Both the position numbers and the translations under genes were made by a program. The notes under the pieces are model-generated. The model was not told the DNA's origin and made no database searches. It saw only the letters and a list, made by a program, of their open reading frames with translations. DNA of 64,000 nucleotides from Desulforapulum autotrophicum (GTDB lineage Bacteria; Desulfobacterota; Desulfobacteria; Desulfobacterales; Desulfolunaceae): NCBI GenBank assembly GCA_020723285.1, contig DYJE01000013.1, forward strand, positions 1 through 64,000. The letters are read 5' to 3'. Below are positions 1-8,052 of this stretch, in pieces (the stretch's first letter is position 1; every line of letters starts with the position of its first letter).

Positions 1-894
1 TATTTATATATTAAATTATCGCGGGTTTGAAATTCATAGTGCGGAAAGTGAGATTATAATGAGAAAAGGGCCGATTTATTTATTAATGGAGTGTATGATT
101 GTTCGTTTGAAAATATTAACCCGCCAAATTTTGAATCAATCGTTAATTTTTATATAGGTGCGTATTACCAACCAAATTTTCAAGTTTTTTTTAAAGGATA
201 TATTGATGAAGTACGCATATACAAACGTGCTGTATCTGACGAAGAAATTGCAGAATTAGCCTTTATCGATTCTGATAATGATGGTGTTTCAGATAATCAC
301 GATTTATGTCCAAACACACCCTCAAATACATCTATTAACAATGATGGTTGTTCTGATTTTCAGATTGGCGAACGAATTATTTTTCAAGACGATTTTTCTT
401 ATGAAAATTCTGGAGGATGGGTAGAGTCATCTGATTCATGGAGCATCATTGATGGGCAATATAATGTATACCTAAGTGGCACAAACAACTGGGCTTCGAC
501 CTATATAACTGGATCAGATGTTTGGACTGATTTCATCGTCGAATTTGATTTAATACGAACCGGGGGGGTTGATTTTGGATTCACAATTAAAAATCAATTT
601 ATTTCTTTCCGAACAGGATGGTATTGGGATGGTGGAAATAACTACTATTTTCTTAATGGTTCAGTAATTGGAAACTTTACTTTGTTTTTGGATACTTCCT
701 ATCATTTCAGAGTAGAATGTATTGATAATAATATAAAATTATACATTAAACAAAAGCAAACAGGGGATGATCAATATATTCTATTATATAATATTTCAAC
801 CAATTCAAATAGCTTAATTACTTTTCATGGATGGAGTGGACATTATGGATTGTCCAACTATAGTATAGACAACGTAAAAATTATCGAAAAATAA
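1..894 (+). CDS. LamG / thrombospondin type 3 repeat surface protein, 5' truncated and probably frameshifted
   Basis: The frame is open from base 52 to the stop at 894. It first reads the end of a concanavalin-like LamG domain (ADLFINGVYD, then GYIDEVRIYKRAVSDEEI), then a calcium-binding thrombospondin type 3 repeat (DSDNDGVSDNHDLCPNTP), then about 170 residues of beta-rich sequence resembling another jelly-roll domain. Such modules occur in secreted or cell-surface adhesins of Gram-negative bacteria. Frame 1 is blocked by stops at 28, 37 and 49. Frame 2 upstream stays open and reads plausible protein (RGFEIHSAESEI), so a one-base shift near 50-60 may break the gene. A GTG at 91 could start translation, but it would fall inside the LamG domain. 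The true 5' end lies outside the window. Base composition matches the foreign island. Confidence 0.55.
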
Positions 895-987
895 GAATTT
901 TATCACTGCTGTCCGGTTAAAATTTTGTATAATCCAATAACATATTGTTATTAAGATACATATCAACTAATTTGAATTCAGTAAACG

Positions 988-1165
988 AAAGGTGCTGTTA
1001 AATTACATACACTCTTGGACTTGCGGACCAATATTCCGACGTTCATATCGATAACGGACGGCAAAGTGCAGTAAGATCAACGAGCATGGAGCGATCTATC
1101 TCATGGACCTGGGGTATCTTGATTTTGAAAGGTTGCTCAAGTGGAATTTTATATATTTTAAAATA
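988..1165 (+). pseudogene. IS4-type DDE transposase remnant
   Basis: Two frames together read a conserved part of IS4-family transposases. From 988 one frame gives KGAVKLHTLLDLRTNIPTF and ISITDGKVQ, then a stop. After a frame change near 1070 the next frame gives KINEHGAIYLMDLGYLDFER. The family pattern is a threonine/aspartate-rich strand followed by a YxMDRGYLDFxRL segment. The rest of the enzyme is absent and the two halves are out of frame, so this is a dead relic. A sequence near 908 (CTGTCCGGTTAAA) may be an IS end, but that is a guess. Confidence 0.6.
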
Positions 1166-1311
1166 ATAAAACCCGCTAAAAAATGGCTAAAGAAAATAAT
1201 CCAAAATAGTTTTTTTATTCTAATATCAACTAATATTGTCATATATTTTTTTGATTGTAATTTCATATTGATATGCGTTTTCGGTGAATTTTAAAAATTG
1301 TCAGAAATATT

Positions 1312-1355
1312 TTCCTAATCCATGTGCACAAGTTCGATTCTTGTCGGGGGCGCCA
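1312..1355 (+). mobile_element. attR: 3' fragment of tRNA-Arg(CCT) from the anticodon loop to CCA
   Basis: The sequence runs from a 7-nt anticodon loop (TTCCTAA, anticodon CCT) through the 3' anticodon strand and a 4-nt variable loop. A perfect T-arm follows (ACAAG, TTCGATT, CTTGT), then the acceptor strand CGGGGGC, a discriminator G and an encoded CCA. Upstream bases do not form the 5' half of the anticodon stem, so the gene copy begins in the anticodon loop. That is a usual crossover point for tyrosine integrases. Confidence 0.75.
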
Positions 1356-1364
1356 AATAAAATC

Positions 1365-1395
1365 AAGCACTTAGGAAGTTTTTAAGTGCTTTTTT
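1365..1395 (+). terminator. Rho-independent terminator of the original tRNA-Arg
   Basis: A 9-bp stem (AAGCACTTA / TAAGTGCTT) with a 9-nt loop is followed by a run of T. It lies ten bases after the tRNA CCA end and would have ended the native tRNA transcript. Confidence 0.85.
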
Positions 1396-1422
1396 ATTTT
1401 TCTTGATTTGTTTGCCCAGTAT

Positions 1423-1584
1423 ATGTCTCTTGTTTGTGCAGAGGTTCATTCAAGTTTGCGTAAACGTCAAAGCCCTGGTCAACATGAATACGACTACCGG
1501 CTTCGGATCGGTCGATTCAGGGTCACCCTTGAAAAAATCGCTCAGGCTATGGGCATTTCTTATGAACATCTCGTTGATTTATGA
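1423..1584 (+). pseudogene. relic of a RelE-type toxin joined to an HTH antitoxin tail
   Basis: A 53-residue frame starts at ATG 1423. Its middle reads HEYDYRLRIGRFRV, which resembles the core strand of RelE/ParE toxins. It continues directly as TLEKIAQAMGISYEHLVDL, which resembles the end of an XRE-type helix-turn-helix antitoxin. A full RelE protein is about 90 residues and the antitoxin about 80 or more. An internal deletion that fused the two genes of a toxin-antitoxin pair would explain the sequence. No start-site signal is evident. It could also be a chance open frame. Confidence 0.35.
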
Positions 1585-1705
1585 TGTTTAACGGATGGAC
1601 AGCAACCGTATAGTCTACTGGCCTCTGGTTGTTCAAATGAAAATGGGGCATGATTGATAAAATCATAGCCCCTTCAATCTTCCGCTATCTGCCCCCGCCC
1701 TTGAA

Positions 1706-1909
1706 TCACCGTTTCAAGCGTAATCGATTCCGATTTCCCATAATGGATTTGATTTGAAACAGCTTCCCTTTAACTTCTGTCAAAAGAAGGCTGGTCAAAT
1801 CATCATTTCCGTTTTCCATCGAGTCTTCACCAAGGTTCAAAAATTCGATGCATGGTTCAAGTCCAAAATTTAAGAGTTCTTCATCCGTTTTTGCAGTCGC
1901 AAGGTACAT
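1706..1909 (-). CDS. small hypothetical protein (67 aa)
   Basis: I do not recognise this protein. It starts at ATG 1909 with a strong ribosome binding site (GGAGG, six bases upstream), which is the main reason to believe it. The product is soluble, acidic in the middle (EDSMENGNDD) and basic at the C-terminus (NRNRLRLKR), with no signal peptide or membrane segment. It stands alone between the tRNA remnant and the Ehr operon, and reads toward the island. It has no visible partner gene. Confidence 0.5.
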   Translation of the reverse strand: MYLATAKTDEELLNFGLEPCIEFLNLGEDSMENGNDDLTSLLLTEVKGKLFQIKSIMGNRNRLRLKR

Positions 1910-2285
1910 TCACTTCCTCCAAATATTTCGAACAGCATGTAAAAATAAAAACTCACGGTTTCCGAACTCTTTTTTCCCGAAAAAAAATGAAGTTCATTCA
2001 TAACCATTTAACAAGAACATACTGACACAAATTTTTCTGTTGCATCGTCTGTAAGTTTCCATTAAATAGCCTTGATATTCAAGACGGGTTAAACCCGCCG
2101 TTCGGCTTCGGATCATGTTCGTCCACAGACCGATCGCATCGTTCTGCCAAGAATCATCCTCGACAAAACGTGTGCCTCACGACCGGTTTCACGATGAAAA
2201 CTCCCGGAGCGGTTTTTTTCGTAAAACCTTCAAAACGGTTTTTAATTTTCCGTACTTTGACAAGCGATGAACCGAGGAGAACCCC
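1910..2285. other. intergenic region upstream of the Ehr operon
   Basis: No gene is visible in these 376 bases. The region must hold the promoters of the leftward small gene and the rightward Ehr operon. A palindrome (GGGTTTAACCC on one strand, near 2085-2099) and a small AAAACC / GGTTTT hairpin near 2222-2244 are the only structures noticed. Neither has a clear assignment. Confidence 0.4.
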
Positions 2286-3002
2286 ATGGAACTGGGCACA
2301 AGACAGGTCGCCGAGTTTTTGAACATATCCGAAAAAAAGCTGTACCAGTGGATCGAGCGGAAAAAACTGCCCGCCATCCGTGTGGGCGCACAGTACCGAA
2401 TCAACAAGGCGCGGCTTATCGAGTGGGCCATAGCCAACAAGATCCGGCTCTCTCCCGGAATTTTCACCGATGATGAGCCGCAGATGGCCGACATCCCCAG
2501 ACTGGATGAAACCCTGGGGCGCGGCGGAGTCCACATCGGCGTCACCGGATCGGACATTCCATCGGTTCTTGCGTCGGTCATCGAACGAATGCCCTTACCG
2601 AACGATGTGGACCGGGGCTACGTGCTCCAGGTTCTGCTGGCCCGGGAATCCATGGGTTCCACCGGCATTGGCAACGGCATCGCCATTCCCCATGTGCGGA
2701 ATCCTATCATCATGCACATCTCCCAGCCGATGATCGCCCTGTGCTACCTTGAAAACCCCATCGCATTCAACGCCCTGGACGGGCAACCGGTACACACGCT
2801 GTTCACCATCATCAGCCCCTCGTCATCCACCCATATCCATCTGCTGTCACGGCTTTCCTATGCCTTGAGGGACCCTGCGTTCATGGGTAAAATCACCGAA
2901 AGGGCGGGAGAAGACGCGGTTATCAAAGCCGCGGCCATCATCGAAACCAACCTGGCTGAGGCAGCAAAAAGGAAAGCCTCACCGAAAGGGACTGAATCAT
3001 GA
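2286..3002 (+). CDS. excisionase-type HTH protein fused to a PTS EIIA (fructose/Ntr type) domain
   Basis: Residues 3-55 form a MerR/excisionase-like DNA-binding helix-turn-helix (GTRQVAEFLNISEKKLYQW). Residues 85-225 form a PTS EIIA domain of the mannitol/fructose/Ntr class. The phosphorylatable histidine is visible as His136 in GNGIAIPHVRNP. No transport domain is attached, so the protein is most likely a regulator whose DNA binding or partner contacts respond to phosphorylation by HPr. The start at 2286 follows a good ribosome binding site (GAGGAG, six bases). Its stop overlaps the start of the next gene (ATGA at 2999-3002), so it is translationally coupled to the Ehr genes. The general PTS genes ptsI and ptsH lie near 56 kb. 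The role in controlling this operon is inferred. Confidence 0.85.
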   Translation: MELGTRQVAEFLNISEKKLYQWIERKKLPAIRVGAQYRINKARLIEWAIANKIRLSPGIFTDDEPQMADIPRLDETLGRGGVHIGVTGSDIPSVLASVIERMPLPNDVDRGYVLQVLLARESMGSTGIGNGIAIPHVRNPIIMHISQPMIALCYLENPIAFNALDGQPVHTLFTIISPSSSTHIHLLSRLSYALRDPAFMGKITERAGEDAVIKAAAIIETNLAEAAKRKASPKGTES

Positions 3003-4984
3003 TTCTGTTTCTCGCCGCCCTGATCGTTCTTCTGACCGGTGCTTTTGTGACGGCTTGTGCCGGACGGCGGCTCTGGGCAAACACGGCTGGTCCTCTTTTT
3101 TCCGTGGCAGGATCGGTCCTGACTGTGGTGGGAAGCTTGATGACTTATGAGGACGGCCCCTGGGAGTGGGCTCTTAATCAAGGCGGTTCGGCCATCCTGT
3201 CCATCCATTTTTCCATGGACCCCCTTTCCGCGTTTTTCTGCACAGTAACGGCCGTGATCACCGGCATTGCGGCTATCTACGGCGGCGGCTACCTCAAGGA
3301 GTACGCCGATGAAAAAAACTTAGGCATGGCCTGGGCTTTTTTCCTGATCCTCTCTGCCAGTATGCTTGCGGTGGAAACCGCCTGGGATGGAATTTTCTTT
3401 CTCGTGGCATGGGAAATCATGTCACTTTCCTCGTTTTTCCTCGTCATTTTTGAAAGCGAAAAGCCCGAAGTTCTGAAAGCGGGCTGGGTCTACCTGGTGG
3501 CCACCCATTTCGCCACGGCTTTCCTCATGGTAATGTTCATGATTCTGGGATCGGCAGGGTCCTTTTCCTTTGGATCGGCTGCCGTTCCTCCGGCCTTGAA
3601 AAGTGTGGTTTTTATCCTGGCCCTTGTCGGTTTCGGAACCAAGGCCGGTTTCTCACCCTTTCACGTCTGGCTGCCCGAAGCCCATCCCGCTGCCCCCTCC
3701 CATGTTTCCGCCGTGATGAGCGCCGTGATGGTGAAAGCGGGAATTTACGGGATTTTAAGAATCCTGACGTTCACCGGCGAACCCCTTCTCTGGTGGGGCT
3801 GGACCCTGGTGATTCTGGGTGCGGTCACCGGAATCGGCGGGGTTCTTTTCGCACTGGCGCAGAAAGACCTGAAACGACTCCTGGCATACAGCACCGTCGA
3901 AAATATCGGCATCATCGCCCTGGGCTTGGGGCTTGGCATCGTGGGTATGGCCACAACCCATCCGGTGATGGCGGTTCTTGGTGTGAGCGGATGCCTGATG
4001 CATGTTCTGAATCATGCGGTGTTCAAAAGCCTGCTGTTCTTCGGTGCCGGTTCCGTGCTTCACGCAACGGGTAGTAAGAACATGGAAAACCTGGGAGGTC
4101 TGATGAAACGCATGGAAAAAACCGGTTCCTTTTTCATGGTGGGCGCGGCGGCCATCTGCGCCCTGCCCCCGTTGAACGGCTTCATCGGCGAATTCCTGAT
4201 TTACCTCGGGTCGTTCAAAGCCTTCACCGTACATTATGGAACTCAAGGGTCCCTTTGCGGCATTCTGACCATCAGCACCCTGGCCCTCATCGGCGGCCTT
4301 GCCGCAGCCTGCTTCACCCGGGCTGGCGGTGTGGTGTTTCTGGGGGAACCACGCAGCTCTGAAGCTGAAAAAGCCCATGAATCCAATGCGTTCATGACCG
4401 GCTCCATGGCCATTCTTACGGCCCTCTGCCTTGCCCTGGGCCTTGCAGGCCCTTTCACGATCCGCCTGATCCAGCCTGCGGTGCAGGTCCTCACAGGCCG
4501 GTCTCACGCCATGGATACCGTGATCTTTGAAGGCGGCGACTACCTGATGCGAATCAGTGTCGCCGGTCTGTGTTTCCTGATTCTTGTCCTTGCCCTTCGC
4601 CTGATCCGAAACCGTTTTCTCTCAGGTCGAAGCGTGGAAGAAGCCGGTACCTGGGACTGCGGGTACACAGCGCCCGACGCCCGCATGCAGTACACTGCCT
4701 CATCGTTTTCCGATCCGGTGGTCACCATGTTCCAGGCCGCTGTCCGTTCAAAAAAACAGGTCGACCGTCCTGTGGGCCTGTTCCCCGAAAGCGGGGCCAT
4801 CCAAACGAGGACCGACGACGTGGTGCTCACACGTCTGATTTCGCCGATGTTCGTTCTTGCAGCAGGGGTATCGGACAGACTTCACCGTATGAAAAAAGGC
4901 TACAACCAGATCTACATCCTGTACATTGTCCTCGCTTTGTTCACCCTTTTGTTCTGGACCTTTTACCAGGAGTATACGCGATGA
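2999..4984 (+). CDS. hyfB: Ehr/hydrogenase-4 subunit B-like antiporter-type membrane subunit
   Basis: This 661-residue polytopic membrane protein belongs to the NuoL/NuoM/Mrp antiporter-like family and matches HyfB/HycC in length. The conserved proton-channel segment is seen around residues 215-250 (GTKAGFSPFHVWLPEAHP, then HVSAVMSAVMVKAGIYG), followed by LKRLLAYSTVENIG. It should form one of the ion-translocating modules of a complex I-like membrane complex. It is the first of six subunit genes and overlaps the gene before (ATGA) and the gene after (ATGA at 4981). The name hyfB marks homology only, because the complex lacks hydrogenase active-site cysteines (see the large subunit). Confidence 0.9.
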   Translation: MILFLAALIVLLTGAFVTACAGRRLWANTAGPLFSVAGSVLTVVGSLMTYEDGPWEWALNQGGSAILSIHFSMDPLSAFFCTVTAVITGIAAIYGGGYLKEYADEKNLGMAWAFFLILSASMLAVETAWDGIFFLVAWEIMSLSSFFLVIFESEKPEVLKAGWVYLVATHFATAFLMVMFMILGSAGSFSFGSAAVPPALKSVVFILALVGFGTKAGFSPFHVWLPEAHPAAPSHVSAVMSAVMVKAGIYGILRILTFTGEPLLWWGWTLVILGAVTGIGGVLFALAQKDLKRLLAYSTVENIGIIALGLGLGIVGMATTHPVMAVLGVSGCLMHVLNHAVFKSLLFFGAGSVLHATGSKNMENLGGLMKRMEKTGSFFMVGAAAICALPPLNGFIGEFLIYLGSFKAFTVHYGTQGSLCGILTISTLALIGGLAAACFTRAGGVVFLGEPRSSEAEKAHESNAFMTGSMAILTALCLALGLAGPFTIRLIQPAVQVLTGRSHAMDTVIFEGGDYLMRISVAGLCFLILVLALRLIRNRFLSGRSVEEAGTWDCGYTAPDARMQYTASSFSDPVVTMFQAAVRSKKQVDRPVGLFPESGAIQTRTDDVVLTRLISPMFVLAAGVSDRLHRMKKGYNQIYILYIVLALFTLLFWTFYQEYTR

Positions 4985-5895
4985 ACCATCCTCCATACAT
5001 CCACGTGGCGGTTTCCCTCGCGGCCGCTCCCTTTCTTTTCGGCGTGATCAACAAAGTCAAAGCCGGTTTTGCGGGTCGAAAAGGACCTCCTCTTTTCCAG
5101 ATGTATTACGACATCGTGAAACTTATGAGAAAAGGCGCAGTCTACAGCCGGACCACCACCGAAATGTTCCGCCTGTCACCCCTGGTCAGTGTGGCCGTGG
5201 GTATCCTTGCGGTGATGACCGTGCCCCTGGGACAGACAGAAAGCCTGATTTCCTTTCACGGGGATATTTTCCTTCTGGCCTACCTGTTCGGCATGGCCCG
5301 TTTCACCACGGTACTGGCGGCCATGGACACCGGATCGGCCTTCGAGGGCATGGGGGCCAGCCGTGAAGTTCAGTTTTCCATGCTGGCCGAACCGGCTTTC
5401 CTGGTGGGGCTCGCGGCGTTGAGTTTGCTGACGGGGGAATCCTCGGTGGCCGGAATTCTATCGGCCCTTCGAAACGGTACGGGAACAGCCACGGGCCATG
5501 TGGTGATTCCCATCTGCGTGGCCAGCCTGTTCATCGTTCTGCTGGCGGAAAACTCCCGAATCCCCGTTGACGATCCCAACACCCACCTGGAGCTGACCAT
5601 GATCCACGAAGTCATGGTGCTTGACCACGGCGGCATGGACCTGGGTTTCATCCATTACGGTTCAGCCCTGAAACTCTGGGTATTCGCCTCCATCATCGCC
5701 CGGATTCTCGTCCCGGTAAAAATGTCAAGCCCCATGCTTGACGCGGCTCTCGCAACAGCCTCCCTCCTTGCCGTGACCGTGGCCGTGGGCGTGGTGGAAT
5801 CCACCATGGCCCGCCTGCGCATGCTTAGGGTTCCACAACTTTTAACAGGTGCCACCATTTTGTCCCTGGTGGCTCTGATCATCGCCATGAGGTAA
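4981..5895 (+). CDS. hyfC: Ehr/HyfC-like membrane subunit (NuoH family)
   Basis: The 304-residue product is a NuoH/HycD/HyfC-type integral membrane protein that anchors the peripheral arm and forms part of the quinone- or ion-access path. Family signatures include the loop GRKGPPLFQMYYDIVKLMRKG and the conserved acidic segment RIPVDDPNTHLELTMIHE. The ATG at 4981 is chosen because it overlaps the previous stop, lies after GGAG, and gives the family length. The open frame runs much further upstream, but only as an antisense-like overlap with the previous gene. Confidence 0.9.
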   Translation: MNHPPYIHVAVSLAAAPFLFGVINKVKAGFAGRKGPPLFQMYYDIVKLMRKGAVYSRTTTEMFRLSPLVSVAVGILAVMTVPLGQTESLISFHGDIFLLAYLFGMARFTTVLAAMDTGSAFEGMGASREVQFSMLAEPAFLVGLAALSLLTGESSVAGILSALRNGTGTATGHVVIPICVASLFIVLLAENSRIPVDDPNTHLELTMIHEVMVLDHGGMDLGFIHYGSALKLWVFASIIARILVPVKMSSPMLDAALATASLLAVTVAVGVVESTMARLRMLRVPQLLTGATILSLVALIIAMR

Positions 5896-5899
5896 AACC

Positions 5900-6535
5900 A
5901 TGAACGAATGGCTCGATCTGGCCGTCGCCCTTTTGATTCTGTCGAATTTCATGCTGGTGAACACCAGCCGCCTGATGTCCTGCATCCGCATCGTAGCGAT
6001 CCAGGCTGTGATCCTCAGCGTCATCGCCCTTCTGTCCCATCTCCACGCCCTGGATGTCCGGCTTGTGGTTCTCGTGATCATCACCGTGGCCCTTAAAGCC
6101 TTGGTCCTTCCCCAGGTTCTCAAGCGGGTGACCGTGGGCACTGGTGTTGAACGGGAACTTTCACCCTTTGTGGGCTACAGTCTTTCCCTGATGGCCGGTG
6201 GCGGTCTTCTGGCCCTGAGTTTCCTGATGTCCCACTTCCTCACCGTTCCCGAACCCGGTCTTTCACGATTTTTCCTTCCGGCTTCGCTGTTCACGATTTT
6301 CACCGGTCTTTTCATCATCATCGCCCGGAAGAAAGCCGTGACCCAGGTGATGGGTTACATGGCCATGGAAAACGGAATTTACGCCTTCGGCGTGTCCCTC
6401 GCCATCCATGAACCATTCATCGTGGAAATCTCGGTGCTCCTCGATGTGTTCGTGGCCGTCCTGATCATGGGCGTGGCGATTTTCCACATCAGCCATGAAT
6501 TCGATCATATCGATACGGATCAACTTTCAGTGTAA
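5900..6535 (+). CDS. hyfE: Ehr/HyfE-like membrane subunit
   Basis: The product is a 211-residue hydrophobic protein with about seven predicted membrane segments, similar in length and position to HyfE. HyfE fuses regions related to NuoK and a short NuoJ-like part. Sequence cues are the conserved NuoK-type stretch VTQVMGYMAMENGIYAFGVS. It starts four bases after the hyfC-like stop with GAGG upstream, so it is co-translated within the operon. It is expected to link the antiporter subunits in the membrane arm. Confidence 0.85.
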   Translation: MNEWLDLAVALLILSNFMLVNTSRLMSCIRIVAIQAVILSVIALLSHLHALDVRLVVLVIITVALKALVLPQVLKRVTVGTGVERELSPFVGYSLSLMAGGGLLALSFLMSHFLTVPEPGLSRFFLPASLFTIFTGLFIIIARKKAVTQVMGYMAMENGIYAFGVSLAIHEPFIVEISVLLDVFVAVLIMGVAIFHISHEFDHIDTDQLSV

Positions 6536-6552
6536 AAAAAGGAATCGATTCT

Positions 6553-8052
6553 ATGTTGTTGTGGTCTCTCATCGTGATACCCGCCCTTGCAGGACTTTTC
6601 TGCCTCCTGTCACGAAGCGGCTCTTTATCGCGGTTCATGCTGCCCCTCGTGTCGGCCCTCCATTTCATTCTGGTGGTCTGCTGCTGGATGACTTACACAT
6701 GTCCTTCGGTCCCGCCGGAATGGATCGGCCTGGACGATGCCGGGCTTCTTTTTCTTTCCGTCACCAGCGTGACCTTTCTTCTGACGTCGTTCTACGCTTT
6801 CGGATATATCCGGCGGGAGGGCCGTGCCCAGACCATGGACATGGAAGAGGGTTTTTTCTTTAAAAACAGTCCGGACGCGGTGTTTGTCGGCTGCCTTCTG
6901 TTTTTTCTCAGCACCATGACCCTGGTGACGGTAAGTCTCCATCTGGGACTCGTCTGGGTGGCTGTGGAAGCCACCACCCTTTCAAGTACGCCTCTTATTT
7001 ATTACCACCGGCACCACCGTAGCCTGGAGGCCACCTGGAAATACCTTTTGATCTGCTCCGTGGGCATCGCTCTGGCCATGCTGGGCAACTTCTTCGTGGT
7101 GGTGGCCGGAACCGGCATCGGGGAACACGGCGTCCATCTTTCCCTTTTGTCTCTCTCCGAGCATGCGGACAAGCTGAACCCGGCATGGCTCAAAGCGGCC
7201 TTTGTGCTGTGCCTGGTGGGTTACGGCACGAAAATCGGATTTTCCCCGCTTCACACCTGGATGCCTGCAACCTACAGTGAAGCCCCTTCCATGGTGGCAG
7301 CCCTTCTTTCCGGTGCCCTTAAAGCCTGCGCCTTTCTCGCCCTCCTCCGCATTCATCAGGTGATGACCCTGGCCGGTCTCGGTGCCACAAGTCGGAGCCT
7401 TTTCATGGTCCTTGGCGTCGTTTCCCTTTTCACCGCCGCCGTGTTCATCGTCCGCCAGACCGATTTCAAAAAAATGCTGGCCTTTTCCAGCGTCGAACAC
7501 ATGGGCATCCTGGCTCTGGGAGTGGGTGTCGGGGGCACCGGCATTTTCGGAAGCATGTTCCATATGGTGAACCACTCGCTGACCAAGACCCTCCTGTTCC
7601 TGGCCGCTGGGAATATCGTCCACAGCTACAGGTCCAGGACCGACCTCGACATCCGAGGCCTTATCTACAGCCTGCCCAAAACCGCCGTACTCTGGATCAT
7701 AGGTGCCCTGGCCATTGTGGGGGTTCCGCCTTTCGGAACGTTCCTCAGCGAACTCACCATTCTTAAAAGCATGGTACACGCGGGCCGGTTCGGACTTGCC
7801 GCCGTTTACCTTTTTTTGCTGGGCGTGATCTTCGCGGCCATCAGCGCGTCGGTGTTTCCCATGGTTTTTTCAAAACGAACCGGCGATTCTTGTTCAGCCG
7901 CCGCTTCCGCGGTCACGCCGTCTGAAGAACCTCTGTGGTCTGTTTTGCCCCTTTGGGTGATGGCTGCCGCTGTTCTTGTTCTGGGATTTTACATGCCGCC
8001 GTTTCTGTCGGACATTTTTCACGGCATTGCCGTGTCTCTGGGAGGATTGTGA
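6553..8052 (+). CDS. hyfF: Ehr/HyfF-like antiporter-type membrane subunit
   Basis: This 499-residue polytopic protein is a second NuoL/M/N-family subunit. The conserved channel region reads GYGTKIGFSPLHTWMPATYS, followed by a lysine-bearing helix (SGALKACAFLALLR) and DFKKMLAFSSVEHMGILALG. HyfF is normally about 525 residues. With the HyfB-like protein it gives the complex two antiporter-like modules, as in formate hydrogenlyase-2 and Ehr complexes. It starts after AAGGA and ends in an ATGA-type overlap with the large-subunit gene at 8052. Confidence 0.9.
   Translation: MLLWSLIVIPALAGLFCLLSRSGSLSRFMLPLVSALHFILVVCCWMTYTCPSVPPEWIGLDDAGLLFLSVTSVTFLLTSFYAFGYIRREGRAQTMDMEEGFFFKNSPDAVFVGCLLFFLSTMTLVTVSLHLGLVWVAVEATTLSSTPLIYYHRHHRSLEATWKYLLICSVGIALAMLGNFFVVVAGTGIGEHGVHLSLLSLSEHADKLNPAWLKAAFVLCLVGYGTKIGFSPLHTWMPATYSEAPSMVAALLSGALKACAFLALLRIHQVMTLAGLGATSRSLFMVLGVVSLFTAAVFIVRQTDFKKMLAFSSVEHMGILALGVGVGGTGIFGSMFHMVNHSLTKTLLFLAAGNIVHSYRSRTDLDIRGLIYSLPKTAVLWIIGALAIVGVPPFGTFLSELTILKSMVHAGRFGLAAVYLFLLGVIFAAISASVFPMVFSKRTGDSCSAAASAVTPSEEPLWSVLPLWVMAAAVLVLGFYMPPFLSDIFHGIAVSLGGL

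Larger units (their letters stand above)
1..1355. mobile_element. right end of an AT-rich genomic island integrated at tRNA-Arg(CCT)
   Basis: This stretch is far richer in A and T than the DNA after it. It carries a surface-protein fragment and a transposase relic, and stops at a 3'-terminal copy of a tRNA gene. That is the layout left by a tyrosine-recombinase element that inserted into a tRNA: the intact tRNA and the integrase would lie beyond the left edge. The native chromosome resumes at the tRNA terminator. The element type and integrase are not visible, so only the boundary is supported. Confidence 0.6.

Noticed and set aside
1103-1294. 63-residue hydrophobic frame near the island end
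   Set aside because: Its start lies inside the transposase relic and the rest is AT-rich read-through with no conservation.
4570-4980. N-terminal extension of the HyfC-like gene
   Set aside because: The extended part overlaps the HyfB-like gene and is not hydrophobic or conserved. The ATG at 4981 gives the family length.
7935-8051. Extended start of the Ehr large subunit
   Set aside because: It lies inside the HyfF-like gene. The ATG at 8052 has GGAGG upstream and begins the NuoC-like domain.
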